Below are positions 6,373 through 14,715 of a stretch of 23,648 bases of DNA, piece after piece (positions within the stretch are counted from its first letter, which is position 1; each line of letters starts with the position of its first letter). Location: positions 9,550 to 33,197 of the forward strand of contig FR891231.1 of assembly GCA_000433515.1 (NCBI GenBank), written 5' to 3'. The notes beneath the pieces were generated by a model. It was not told where the DNA came from. It saw only the letters and a program-made list of their open reading frames with translations, and searched no databases. The position numbers and the translations under genes are program-made. Source of the DNA: Candidatus Colimorpha enterica (GTDB lineage: Bacteria; Bacillota; Clostridia; Oscillospirales; CAG-272).

Positions 6373-7815
6373 ATGGCACAGGACAAAAAACTCGTCGAGT
6401 CTATCACGCCTATGGATACCGACTTTGCACAGTGGTATACCGATGTCGTGAAAAAGGCTGACCTTATCGACTATTCAAGCGTAAAGGGCTGTATGGTCTA
6501 CCGACCCTACGGATATGCTATCTGGGAAAATATTCAGAAGATCCTTGACGGAAAATTCAAGGAGACCGGGCATGAAAACGTGTATATGCCGCTTTTCATT
6601 CCCGAATCGCTCCTGAACAAGGAAAAGGAGCACGTCGAGGGTTTTGCGCCGGAGGTGGCGTGGGTCACTCTCGGCGGAAGCGAGCCGCTTGCCGAAAAGC
6701 TCTGTGTCCGTCCGACGTCGGAGACGCTTTTCTGCGAGCATTACGCAAATATAATAAAATCGTGGAGAGATCTGCCGAAGCTCTATAACCAGTGGTGCTC
6801 GGTCGTCAGATGGGAGAAGAATACCCGTCCGTTTCTCCGCACGCGCGAGTTCCTCTGGCAGGAGGGACACACCATGCACGCAACGGCAGAGGAGGCGGAG
6901 GAAGAGACGATCAGAATGCTGAACATCTATGCCGACTTCTGCGAGCATGAGCTTGCCATCCCGGTCGTAAAGGGACCCAAGACCGAAAGCGACAAGTTTG
7001 CCGGTGCCGTTGCGACCTACGCCATCGAGGCTATTATGCACGACGGCAAGGCGCTTCAGGCGGGTACGTCGCACTATTTCGGAGACGGCTTTGCAAAGGC
7101 GTTCGGAATACAGTATACGGATAAGAACAACACCCTCCGCTATCCTCACCAGACATCGTGGGGAGTTACGACAAGGCTTATCGGAGGCATCATAATGACC
7201 CACGGCGACGACAGCGGTCTTGTTCTCCCTCCGGCAGTTGCGCCGATTCAGGTCGTCATTATCCCGGTCGCTCAGCACAAGGCGGGAGTGCTTGAAAAAG
7301 CAGCCGAACTCCGCGACAGGCTTGCTGCGGCGGGGATCAGGGTAAAGCTCGACGACTCCGAGAATACCGCGGGCTGGAAATACGCGGAGTATGAGATGAA
7401 GGGCGTTCCGGTCAGACTTGAGATCGGTCCGCGCGACATTGAGTCCAATCAGTGCGTGCTTGTTTCGAGACACGACAGAAAAAAGGACTTTGTTTCGCTT
7501 GACGGGCTTGAAAAGTCTGTCGCGGACAAGCTCGAAGAAGTCCGCCTCGGAATCTGGAACAAGGCATACGAAAACCGCGAGAGACGTACGCATTCCTGCA
7601 GAACTCTTGATGAGATAAAGACCTCCCTTGCCGAAAACGGCGACGGATTTATCAAGGCAATGTGGTGCGGGGAAGAGGAGTGCGAGGACAGGGTCAAGGA
7701 GCTTACCGGCGTAGGCTCACGCTGCATCCCCTTTGATCAGGAGCACATCTCCGATACCTGTGTCTGCTGCGGAAAGCCGGCAAAGCACATGGTTCTCTGG
7801 GCTAAGGCTTACTGA
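6373..7815 (+). CDS. proS: Prolyl-tRNA synthetase, archaeal/eukaryotic-like type
   Basis: The enzyme charges tRNA-Pro with proline in the cytosol. The product has 480 residues from the ATG at 6373, the normal size for the short archaeal/eukaryotic-like type, which lacks the roughly 180-residue editing insertion of the Escherichia coli type. Class II signatures are present: RPTSE (113-117), motif 2 around RWE (146-148) and RTREFLWQEGH (156-166), and motif 3 around WGVTTRLIGGIIMTHGDDSG. An anticodon-binding domain follows (VVIIPVAQHKAG onward), then a C-terminal domain with four cysteines (MWCGEEECE, CIPF, CVCCGKPA region) typical of this type. The frame is open upstream, but those codons overlap the promoter. 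The nearest ribosome site, GGAG at 6356-6359, is 13 nt away, so initiation may be only moderate. Confidence 0.96.
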   Translation: MAQDKKLVESITPMDTDFAQWYTDVVKKADLIDYSSVKGCMVYRPYGYAIWENIQKILDGKFKETGHENVYMPLFIPESLLNKEKEHVEGFAPEVAWVTLGGSEPLAEKLCVRPTSETLFCEHYANIIKSWRDLPKLYNQWCSVVRWEKNTRPFLRTREFLWQEGHTMHATAEEAEEETIRMLNIYADFCEHELAIPVVKGPKTESDKFAGAVATYAIEAIMHDGKALQAGTSHYFGDGFAKAFGIQYTDKNNTLRYPHQTSWGVTTRLIGGIIMTHGDDSGLVLPPAVAPIQVVIIPVAQHKAGVLEKAAELRDRLAAAGIRVKLDDSENTAGWKYAEYEMKGVPVRLEIGPRDIESNQCVLVSRHDRKKDFVSLDGLEKSVADKLEEVRLGIWNKAYENRERRTHSCRTLDEIKTSLAENGDGFIKAMWCGEEECEDRVKELTGVGSRCIPFDQEHISDTCVCCGKPAKHMVLWAKAY

Positions 7816-7828
7816 TAACGCTGTATAT

Positions 7829-7861
7829 CTCCCCGGCGGTAATGCGCTGCCGGGGAGTTTT
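7829..7861 (+). terminator. Terminator of proS
   Basis: CTCCCCGGC (7829-7837) pairs with GCCGGGGAG (7849-7857) and is followed by TTTT. It lies 14 nt after the proS stop codon. Confidence 0.88.
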
Positions 7862-7915
7862 GCTGTCTTTGCTCCGGATTTTTTTGAACAAACGGTTAAC
7901 TTTGCTTCCGGGATA

Positions 7916-7944
7916 TTGACTTATTCATCGGAAAGAGGTAAAAT
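7916..7944 (+). promoter_or_regulatory. Promoter of the tRNA-Val/tRNA-Gly unit
   Basis: TTGACT (7916-7921), 17 bp and TAAAAT (7939-7944) place the start near 7951, a few bases before tRNA-Val. No second promoter or terminator is visible before tRNA-Gly. Confidence 0.78.
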
Positions 7945-7955
7945 AATATCCGCAC

Positions 7956-8032
7956 GGAAGCGTAGCTCAGTTGGTCAGAGCGTTCGGTTCACATCCGAGA
8001 GGTCAAGGGTTCGAGCCCCCTCGTTTCCACCA
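7956..8032 (+). tRNA. tRNA-Val (anticodon CAC)
   Basis: A 77-nt cloverleaf: acceptor GGAAGCG/CGTTTCC, D arm AGCTCAGTTGGTCAGAGC, anticodon stem TTCGG/CCGAG with loop TTCACAT, T arm GGGTTCGAGCCCC, discriminator A and encoded CCA. CAC reads GUG only. Confidence 0.95.
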
Positions 8033-8132
8033 ATATGAGGGCAGGGCTGACGTGACCTGCGAAGTAGGCTCCGGCTTTCTTCGGCAATTCCGCATCCTGA
8101 TTCCGGTTCCGGCTGTCTTGCTTTCACACTCC

Positions 8133-8206
8133 GCAAATGTAGTTCAGTGGCAGAACACCAGCTTCCCAAGCTGGATATGCGGGTTCGATTCCCGTCATTT
8201 GCTCCA
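8133..8206 (+). tRNA. tRNA-Gly (anticodon CCC)
   Basis: A 74-nt cloverleaf: perfect acceptor GCAAATG/CATTTGC, anticodon stem CCAGC/GCTGG with loop TTCCCAA, T arm CGGGTTCGATTCCCG, discriminator T and encoded CCA. CCC reads GGG only. The 100-nt spacer after tRNA-Val has one 5-bp hairpin (8041-8045 with 8056-8060) but no terminator or promoter, so the two tRNAs are probably cotranscribed. Confidence 0.95.
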
Positions 8207-8207
8207 A

Positions 8208-8248
8208 ACAAAAATTCCCGTTCGCACAGGGCGGGAATTTTTGTTTTC
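8208..8248 (+). terminator. Terminator of the tRNA-Val/tRNA-Gly unit
   Basis: ACAAAAATTCCCG (8208-8220) and CGGGAATTTTTGT (8232-8244) form a perfect 13-bp stem followed by further T residues, directly after the tRNA-Gly CCA. Confidence 0.9.
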
Positions 8249-8323
8249 TGTCCGGATATTCGCTTTTTCTCCCTGCCGAAAAACCAGAAAAACAGAAAAA
8301 TCCGGTATTGTCGGTTTTACCTC

Positions 8324-8352
8324 TTGACATTCCGGCAAAACCGGTGTATAAT
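8324..8352 (+). promoter_or_regulatory. Promoter of the pyrimidine operon
   Basis: TTGACA (8324-8329), a 17-bp spacer and TATAAT (8347-8352) match consensus. Transcription should start near 8359 within an A-run (8357-8361), leaving a leader of about 125 nt. The spacer contains two CCGG tetramers separated by CAAAA. Confidence 0.9.
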
Positions 8353-8356
8353 AGTC

Positions 8357-8486
8357 AAAAATAATCTTTAAGCAGCGGTGCGGGACACCCACAAGATTAT
8401 GAGATAGCCTGTTTCTGACGGTAATCTGTCGGTTCTCTCTGCCTGCTTGAATTTGGGGCGGATTTTTTTATTGCCCGGAGGGAATT
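8357..8486 (+). promoter_or_regulatory. Structured attenuator leader of the pyr operon
   Basis: Hairpin P1 pairs ATAATCTT (8361-8368) with AAGATTAT (8393-8400), with an inner GGTG/CACC stem. P2 pairs 8401-8409 with 8431-8439 (one mismatch, one G-U), enclosing GACGG/CTGTC around TAAT and a 7-nt bulge. A terminator hairpin (8438-8462) and seven Ts follow. TTTAAGCAG (8367-8375) can instead pair with CTGCTTGAA (8443-8451, one G-U), which would open P1 and take over the terminator loop and the end of its 5' arm. This supports attenuation. The TCTTTAA of P1 and its 5' bulge recall PyrR-binding hairpins, but the conserved PyrR apical loop is absent, and I do not recognise a known riboswitch. The sensor is unknown. 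Confidence 0.62.
8438..8469 (+). terminator. Intrinsic terminator in the pyr leader
   Basis: TCTGCCT (8438-8444) pairs with GGGCGGA (8456-8462) through seven pairs, two of them G-U, around an 11-nt loop, followed by TTTTTTT (8463-8469). It ends 17 nt before the pyrC ATG. Its 5' arm overlaps the end of P2 by two bases. Confidence 0.68.
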
Positions 8487-9707
8487 ATGAAGATAAGGAT
8501 AACCGATGCTGTAAGCTATGACAACGGAGCGGCGACGGGAGATCGTGTTTTTTCGGTTTATGTCGCTTCTTCCGGCGTTCATCCTTCCGAATTCAATAAA
8601 ATGTCGGTATTTCCGGCTTTCTGTGATGTTCATGTACATCTCAGGGAGCCGGGATTTTTGTATAAGGAAACGGTTGAGACGGGAACGCTCGCCGCGGCGC
8701 ACGGCGGGTACACCGATATCTGTGCAATGCCGAACCTTGACCCGGTCCCGGATACGGTTTCAAAGATAGGGCTGGAGCGAGAGATAATCGCAAAAACCGC
8801 CGAGGTGAGAGTTCACCCGTATGCGCCGATAACCGTCGGGGAAAAGGGAGAGCGGCTGGTCGATATTGAAGCGCTTGCGCCGCTTTGCGTTGCATTTTCC
8901 GATGACGGACGCGGAGTGCAGGACAGAGGGCTGATGCGTGAGGCGATGTACCGCGCCGCGGCTGTCGGGAAGGTGATCGCCGCACACTGCGAGGATAACT
9001 CACTGCTTCGCGGAGGCTACATACACGACGGAGAATACTGCCGGACGCACGGTCACCGCGGAATCTGCTCCGAAAGCGAATGGAAACCGATCGAACGCGA
9101 CCTTGAGCTGGCAAGGGAGACTGGATGCAGCTATCACGTCTGTCATGTCTCGGCAAAGGAAAGCGTGGAGCTTATACGGGCGGCAAAGGCGGACGGAATC
9201 GACGTCACCTGCGAGACGGCTCCGCACTATCTGATGTTCGACGACAGTATGCTCCGGGACGACGGACGGTTCAGGATGAATCCTCCGATAAGGAGCCGCG
9301 CGGACAGGGAGGCGCTTATAGCCGGGGTTCTTGACGGGACGGTCGATATGATAGCCACCGATCATGCACCGCACAGCAGGGAGGAAAAATCCGGCGGACT
9401 GCGGGGCAGTCTGATGGGCGTCGTGGGGCTTGAAACGGCGTTTCCGGCGCTTTATACCGGACTTGTGAGAACCGGGGTGTTAAGCCTTGAGCGGCTGGTC
9501 AACATGATGTCGCATATCCCGAGAAAACGGTTCGGGATCCCGGATAACGGGGATGTATGCGTCTATGACCTTGAAGCAAAGAAGATAACAGATCCCTCGT
9601 CCTTTCTGTCGAAAGGAAGAAGCACTCCGTTTGAGGGGACGGAATTATACGGAGAATGTGTTCTGACTGTACACGGAGGTAAAGCGGTATGGATAAAAGA
9701 CTTATGA
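8487..9707 (+). CDS. pyrC: Dihydroorotase (class I)
   Basis: Closes carbamoyl-aspartate to dihydroorotate, the third step of UMP synthesis. The 406-residue protein carries the class I dihydroorotase amidohydrolase motifs: HxH at His49 and His51 with Arg53 in DVHVHLREPG, Asn83 in MPNLDP, Asp139/Asp140 in FSDDGRG, zinc ligand His167 in AHCED, His220 in HVCHVS, and catalytic Asp292 in ATDHAPH. Length is a little below the usual 420-430 residues because the N-terminal strand region is short. GGAGGG ends 4 nt before the ATG. It is the first gene after the leader attenuator and overlaps carA by 19 nt. Having pyrC first, with the aspartate carbamoyltransferase genes last, differs from the Bacillus order. 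Confidence 0.95.
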   Translation: MKIRITDAVSYDNGAATGDRVFSVYVASSGVHPSEFNKMSVFPAFCDVHVHLREPGFLYKETVETGTLAAAHGGYTDICAMPNLDPVPDTVSKIGLEREIIAKTAEVRVHPYAPITVGEKGERLVDIEALAPLCVAFSDDGRGVQDRGLMREAMYRAAAVGKVIAAHCEDNSLLRGGYIHDGEYCRTHGHRGICSESEWKPIERDLELARETGCSYHVCHVSAKESVELIRAAKADGIDVTCETAPHYLMFDDSMLRDDGRFRMNPPIRSRADREALIAGVLDGTVDMIATDHAPHSREEKSGGLRGSLMGVVGLETAFPALYTGLVRTGVLSLERLVNMMSHIPRKRFGIPDNGDVCVYDLEAKKITDPSSFLSKGRSTPFEGTELYGECVLTVHGGKAVWIKDL

Positions 9708-10816
9708 GTCCCGAGCCGGACAGAAAGCTGGTTTTCGCCGACGGCACGGAATATTACGGTTACGGCTTCGGCTGTGACTGCGACAGGGTGTGCGAGGTGG
9801 TATTCAATACCTCTCCGGTCGGGTATCAGGAGATAATCTCCGACCCGTCATACACATATCAGGCGGTTGTTATGACGTATCCGCTTATCGGGAATTACGG
9901 TATCGCCGACGAGGACTTCGAAACAAAGATCCCGACGGTCGGCGGGCTTATCGTGAGGGAATACAACGACAGCCCGTCGAATTTCCGCTGCACAAAGACC
10001 CTTTCCGAGGTGATGAAGGAATACAAGATCCCCGGAATATCGGGTGTCGATACAAGAAAGCTGACAAGGAGCATCCGCGACCGCGGAACACGGCGCGCAC
10101 TGATAACATCGGCATCAACACCGGTCGGGGAGGCGCTTGAGGTGCTTGAAGCCGTGAAAGTCCCGCGCGACGCGGTTTCAAGGGTCAGCTGCCGCAAAAG
10201 ATGGTACGCAAGGACCTCCGGTGCGGCTTATAGCGTCGTCGCGGTCGATTTCGGAATAAAGCTGAACATAATCCGCTCGCTCAACCGCCGGGGGTGCAAC
10301 GTGACGGTGGTGCCGTACGACACTCCGGCAGAAGAGATAATAAAAATGCGTCCCGACGGTGTGTTTCTGTCAAACGGACCCGGCGACCCGCAGGATGTTC
10401 CGGGTGCGGTGGAGCTGATAAATATGCTTAAGGGCAGATATCCGATGTTCGGAATATGCCTCGGGCATCAGCTCATCGGGCTTGCCTGCGGGGCAGAGAC
10501 ATACAAGCTGAAGTTCGGTCACCGCGGCGGTAACCACCCGGTAAAGAACCTGACAAACGGAAGGGTCGAGATAACGTCCCAGAATCACAGCTATGCCGTA
10601 AATCGGGACAGCCTTTCCGGAACCGGGCTTGAGATCACGCACATAAATCTTCTTGACAACACGGTCGAGGGTATGGAATGCGCCGCCGACCGGGTGTTCA
10701 GCGTTCAGTATCATCCCGAAAGCGCACCCGGACCGCAGGACAGCGCGTATCTCTTCGATAAGTTCGTTTCGCTCATGAAGGAGGCAAAGCACAATGCCAA
10801 AGAGAACAGATATTAA
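9689..10816 (+). CDS. carA: Carbamoyl-phosphate synthase small subunit (glutaminase)
   Basis: Hydrolyses glutamine and passes ammonia to CarB. The protein has 375 residues. The N-terminal CarA domain (VGYQEIISDPSY, PLIGNYG, GISGVDTRKL) is followed by a class I glutamine amidotransferase with FLSNGPGDP, nucleophile Cys257 in GICLGHQ, and His342 and Glu344 in QYHPES. The start at 9689 is chosen because GGAGG (9675-9679) is 9 nt upstream; a second ATG at 9704 overlaps the pyrC stop as ATGA and would remove five residues, but has a poorer ribosome site. The gene overlaps pyrC by 19 nt and carB by 23 nt, which suggests translational coupling and balanced subunit synthesis. Confidence 0.95.
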   Translation: MDKRLMSPEPDRKLVFADGTEYYGYGFGCDCDRVCEVVFNTSPVGYQEIISDPSYTYQAVVMTYPLIGNYGIADEDFETKIPTVGGLIVREYNDSPSNFRCTKTLSEVMKEYKIPGISGVDTRKLTRSIRDRGTRRALITSASTPVGEALEVLEAVKVPRDAVSRVSCRKRWYARTSGAAYSVVAVDFGIKLNIIRSLNRRGCNVTVVPYDTPAEEIIKMRPDGVFLSNGPGDPQDVPGAVELINMLKGRYPMFGICLGHQLIGLACGAETYKLKFGHRGGNHPVKNLTNGRVEITSQNHSYAVNRDSLSGTGLEITHINLLDNTVEGMECAADRVFSVQYHPESAPGPQDSAYLFDKFVSLMKEAKHNAKENRY

Positions 10817-13800
10817 AAAGATCCTCGTAATAGGCTCAGGCCCCATAGTCATAGGTCAGGCGGCGGAGTTTGACTATGCCGGAACTCAGGCGTGCCTTGC
10901 GCTGAAGGAGGAGGGGTACGAGGTTATCCTGTGCAACTCCAACCCGGCGACGATCATGACCGACACGAACATTGCCGACAGAGTCTATATGGAGCCTCTG
11001 ACGCTTGAATACGTGGCAAAGGTCATCCGCTACGAACGTCCCGATGCCATTGTCCCCGGAATCGGCGGTCAGACCGGGCTGAATCTTGCGATGCAGCTTG
11101 ACAGAAAGGGCATACTGCGCGAGTGCCGCACCGAGCTTCTCGGAACGACCAGCGAAAGCATCGCAAGGGCAGAGGACAGAGAGCTGTTCAAGGAGCTGTG
11201 CCAGTCACTCGGCGAGCCGGTGCTTCCGTCGGTGATCGCCGAAAGCATTGACGAAGGACTTGCAGCGGCGGAAAAGATCGGTTATCCGGTGGTTCTGCGT
11301 CCTGCGTTCACGCTCGGCGGGACCGGGGGCGGTTTTGCCGACAGTCCTGTGGAGTGCCGTGAGATACTGAAGAATGCGCTCAAGCTCTCGCCGGTCGGTC
11401 AGGTGCTTGTCGAGAAGAGCATAAAGGGCTTCAAGGAGATAGAATACGAGGTCATCCGCGACAAAAACGACACGGCAATCACCGTGTGCAACATGGAGAA
11501 CATCGACCCGGTCGGTATACACACCGGAGACTCGGTCGTCGTCTGCCCGTCTCAGACGCTGACAAACCGCGAATATCATATGCTCCGCGACAGCGCACTG
11601 AAGATCATCCGCGCCCTGAAGATCGAGGGCGGGTGCAACGTGCAGTTCGCGCTTGACCCGCTGTCGTTTGACTATTACCTGATAGAGGTCAACCCGAGGG
11701 TGTCGCGCTCGTCGGCGCTTGCGTCAAAGGCAAGCGGATATCCGATAGCCCGCGTCTCGGCAAAGATCGCCGTCGGAATGACGCTTGACGAAATAATGCT
11801 GGCGAATACCCCGGCATCGTTCGAGCCGGCGCTTGACTATGTGGTGACGAAAATGCCGCGCTTCCCGTTCGACAAGTTTACCTCGGCAAACAACCGCCTT
11901 TCGACCCAGATGAAGGCTACCGGAGAGGTCATGAGCGTCGGGCGCACAATTGAGGAAAGCCTGCTGAAAGCCGTCCGTTCTCTTGAAACCGGCGCACGGC
12001 ATCTGTATAAAAGAAAATTTGCCGACATGAGTGACGACGCGCTCCTTGAGTATATAACCGAGGGAACCGACGACAGGCTGTTTGCGATAACCGAGCTTTT
12101 CCGCCGCGATGCCGATATCGGGGTCATCTGCGACGCAACGCGGATCGATATGCTGTTCCTTGAAAAGCTGAAGAATATCGTGTCGGTTGAAAGAAGGGTC
12201 GCCGCATCGCCGTTTTCGGCAAAGGCACTGTACCTTGCGAAGAGAACGGGCTTTTCGGACGGCAGGATCGCCGCGCTGTGGAAAACCGATGAAAAGAAGG
12301 TATACTCTCTGCGTGAGAAATGCGGAATTTTCCCGGTTTACAAGATGATCGATTCCTGTTCGTCGGAATTCGACAGTATGATACCGTACTTTTACTCGAC
12401 CTACGAGGACGAAAACGAGTCGGTTGTATCGGACAAAAAGAAGATCCTCGTCCTCGGCTCGGGACCGATAAGAATAGGGCAGGGCGTCGAGTTCGACTAT
12501 TCGACGGTTCACGCCGTAATGACGATAAAGAAGCGCGGATATGAGGCGATCATAATCAACAACAACCCTGAAACGGTATCGACGGACTATACCTGCTCCG
12601 ACAAGCTGTATTTCGAGCCGCTCTGCATAGAGGATGTGATGAACATCATAAGGCATGAAAAGCCGGAGGGTGTCATCGCCTCTCTCGGCGGTCAGACCGC
12701 GATAAACCTTGCGGCGGAGCTTAAGGAGCGGGGAGTCAGGCTGATAGGAACCGACTGCGACGCGATAGAGCGCGCCGAAAACCGCGACAGCTTTGAAAAG
12801 GTGCTTAACGACCTTGAAATTCCCCAGCCTGACGGTCAGGCGGTGACGAACGTGGAGGACGGGATCGCCGCGGCGGAGAGGATCGGTTATCCGGTGCTTG
12901 TAAGACCGTCGTTCGTTCTCGGCGGCAGGGCGATGCAGATCGTTGCCGACAGCGAACAGTTGAGAAAGTATCTTAAGACCGCCGTTGAGATCGACGCGGA
13001 CAAACCGGTGCTTGTCGACAAATACATTTACGGAAAGGAGCTTGAGGTTGACGCGGTGTGCGACGGAAAGCACGTCTTTGTTCCCGGAATAATGGAGCTT
13101 GTCGAGAGGACCGGAATACACAGCGGCGATTCGATAAGCGTTTATCCGACCTTCAGCATATCCGACAGCGTTCGGGACGTGATACTTGACTACACAAAGC
13201 GTCTCGGACTCGGCATCGGGATCGTCGGACTTTACAATATACAGTTCATAGTTGACCGCGACGAGAGGGTGTATATAATCGAGGTCAATCCCCGCTCGTC
13301 AAGAACCGTTCCGTTCCTGTCAAAGGCGACCGGGTACAGCCTTGCCGACATTGCCACGCTGGTCATGCTCGGCGTCAGCCTTGAGGAGCAGGGGCTTCCC
13401 GACGGAATGGCGCCGCGGAAGAACCGGTGGTATGTAAAAGCTCCGGCGTTCTCCTTCTCAAAGCTGCGCGGGCTTGACGCGTATCTTTCCCCCGAAATGA
13501 AATCGACCGGAGAGGCCATCGGCTACGACGGAAAGCTGACAAGGGCGCTCTACAAGGCGCTGAAGGCATCGGGGATAAACGTTGTCAACTATGGCACGGT
13601 GCTTGCAACGGTTGCCGACGGCGACAAGGGAGAGGCTCTGCCGCTGATAAGACGGTTCTATAACATGGGCTTCAACATTCAGGCAACGGCGGGGACGGCG
13701 GAATTCCTGAAAAAGAACGGCATCCGCACGCACACACTGAAAAAGATAAGCGAGGGAAGCGACGAGATCCCGGACGGGATACGTCAGGGGTATGTGAACT

Positions 13801-13976
13801 ACGTCATAAATACCCGCGACATGAATTCCTCCGGGGTTCTGTCAGACGGGTACGAGATAAGAAGGCTTGCGGTCGAAAACGGCGTGACGATGTTCACGTC
13901 ACTTGATACCGTAAGAGTGCTTCTTGACGTGCTTGAGGAGATGACGCTCGGAATATCCACGATCGATGCGGAATGA
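10794..13976 (+). CDS. carB: Carbamoyl-phosphate synthase large subunit
   Basis: Makes carbamoyl phosphate from bicarbonate, ammonia and two ATP. The 1060 residues are the normal length. Two homologous halves are visible: each begins with a KKILV(I/L)GSGP segment (near residues 7 and 550) and contains an ATP-grasp domain (GYPVVLRPAFTLGGTGGG in the first, GYPVLVRPSFVLGGRAM in the second). An oligomerisation region lies between them, and an MGS-like allosteric domain fills the last 130 or so residues (IRRFYNMGFNIQATAGTAEF). AAGGAGG lies 9 nt before the ATG, inside the end of carA. A gap of 10 nt separates it from pyrK. The same complex may supply arginine synthesis, since no second carAB copy is visible here, but the pyr location points to UMP as its main product. 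Confidence 0.97.
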   Translation: MPKRTDIKKILVIGSGPIVIGQAAEFDYAGTQACLALKEEGYEVILCNSNPATIMTDTNIADRVYMEPLTLEYVAKVIRYERPDAIVPGIGGQTGLNLAMQLDRKGILRECRTELLGTTSESIARAEDRELFKELCQSLGEPVLPSVIAESIDEGLAAAEKIGYPVVLRPAFTLGGTGGGFADSPVECREILKNALKLSPVGQVLVEKSIKGFKEIEYEVIRDKNDTAITVCNMENIDPVGIHTGDSVVVCPSQTLTNREYHMLRDSALKIIRALKIEGGCNVQFALDPLSFDYYLIEVNPRVSRSSALASKASGYPIARVSAKIAVGMTLDEIMLANTPASFEPALDYVVTKMPRFPFDKFTSANNRLSTQMKATGEVMSVGRTIEESLLKAVRSLETGARHLYKRKFADMSDDALLEYITEGTDDRLFAITELFRRDADIGVICDATRIDMLFLEKLKNIVSVERRVAASPFSAKALYLAKRTGFSDGRIAALWKTDEKKVYSLREKCGIFPVYKMIDSCSSEFDSMIPYFYSTYEDENESVVSDKKKILVLGSGPIRIGQGVEFDYSTVHAVMTIKKRGYEAIIINNNPETVSTDYTCSDKLYFEPLCIEDVMNIIRHEKPEGVIASLGGQTAINLAAELKERGVRLIGTDCDAIERAENRDSFEKVLNDLEIPQPDGQAVTNVEDGIAAAERIGYPVLVRPSFVLGGRAMQIVADSEQLRKYLKTAVEIDADKPVLVDKYIYGKELEVDAVCDGKHVFVPGIMELVERTGIHSGDSISVYPTFSISDSVRDVILDYTKRLGLGIGIVGLYNIQFIVDRDERVYIIEVNPRSSRTVPFLSKATGYSLADIATLVMLGVSLEEQGLPDGMAPRKNRWYVKAPAFSFSKLRGLDAYLSPEMKSTGEAIGYDGKLTRALYKALKASGINVVNYGTVLATVADGDKGEALPLIRRFYNMGFNIQATAGTAEFLKKNGIRTHTLKKISEGSDEIPDGIRQGYVNYVINTRDMNSSGVLSDGYEIRRLAVENGVTMFTSLDTVRVLLDVLEEMTLGISTIDAE

Positions 13977-13986
13977 CGGAGGAAAA

Positions 13987-14715
13987 ATGAAACAGAGCAT
14001 ATTTGAAACAGCCGACAACCGGAGGATCGCGGAAAATACTTATCTCATGCGGCTTTACGGCGATACGTCGGAAATAACCCGCCCCGGTCAGTTCGTAAAC
14101 ATAAGGCTTGACGGAAAATATCTGCGCCGCCCGATATCGGTTTGCGACCGTGAGAGCGGTGTACTGACCCTGATCTACAAGGCGGTTGGTTCCGGCACGC
14201 TTATGATGTCGGAAATGACACCCGGCAAGCCCCTTGACCTTCTGACCGGGCTGGGAAACGGATACGATACCGGAAAGAGCGGTGAAAATCCGCTGCTTGT
14301 CGGAGGCGGTGCGGGAGTTCCTCCGCTGTATCTGCTCTGCCGTGAGCTGATCTCGCAGGGAAAACACCCCACGGTCATAATGGGGTTCGGTACCGAAAAG
14401 GAGGTGTTTTTCGAGGAGGAGTTCCGAAGGCTCGGCGCACGGGTCTGTGTGACAACCGCTGACGGGAGCCGCGGGACAAAGGGATTTGTTACCGACGCAA
14501 TAAAGGACGGGTACAGCTACGTCTACACCTGCGGACCGGAACCAATGCTGAGAGCTGTATACTCCGCCGTGAACACCGGAGGGCAGTTCAGCTTTGAGGA
14601 GAGAATGGGCTGCGGCTTCGGCGCGTGCATGGGCTGCTCATGCAGGACGAAATACGGATATAAGCGCATCTGCCGCGACGGTCCGGTGCTTGAGAAGGAG
14701 GAAATAATATGGTGA
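13987..14715 (+). CDS. pyrK: Dihydroorotate dehydrogenase electron transfer subunit
   Basis: Carries electrons from PyrD to NAD+ in class 1B dihydroorotate dehydrogenase. Of 242 residues, the N-terminal ferredoxin-reductase FAD domain has RPISVCD (48-54), the NAD-binding part starts with LLVGGGAGVPPLYLL (103-117) and includes YTCGPEPML, and the C-terminus holds a 2Fe-2S site with Cys209, Cys214, Cys217 and Cys229, matching PyrK spacing. The ATG at 13987 follows GGAGG with a short 4-nt spacer; an ATG at 13966 lies inside the end of carB and has no ribosome site. The stop overlaps the pyrD start by 7 nt, fitting the 1:1 complex of the two subunits. Confidence 0.95.
   Translation: MKQSIFETADNRRIAENTYLMRLYGDTSEITRPGQFVNIRLDGKYLRRPISVCDRESGVLTLIYKAVGSGTLMMSEMTPGKPLDLLTGLGNGYDTGKSGENPLLVGGGAGVPPLYLLCRELISQGKHPTVIMGFGTEKEVFFEEEFRRLGARVCVTTADGSRGTKGFVTDAIKDGYSYVYTCGPEPMLRAVYSAVNTGGQFSFEERMGCGFGACMGCSCRTKYGYKRICRDGPVLEKEEIIW

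Noticed and set aside
6475..7593. A 372-codon open frame on the minus strand inside proS
   Set aside because: It is antisense to an intact prolyl-tRNA synthetase, arginine- and leucine-rich as expected for a shadow frame, and lacks domains.
8361..8400. Canonical PyrR-binding hairpin in the pyr leader
   Set aside because: Layout is similar but the conserved apical loop is missing, so I list it as an unassigned attenuator rather than a PyrR site.
11724..13121. A long open frame (465 codons) on the minus strand inside carB
   Set aside because: It mirrors the codon bias of carB, has no ribosome site or recognisable domain, and carB is complete and well conserved on the other strand.
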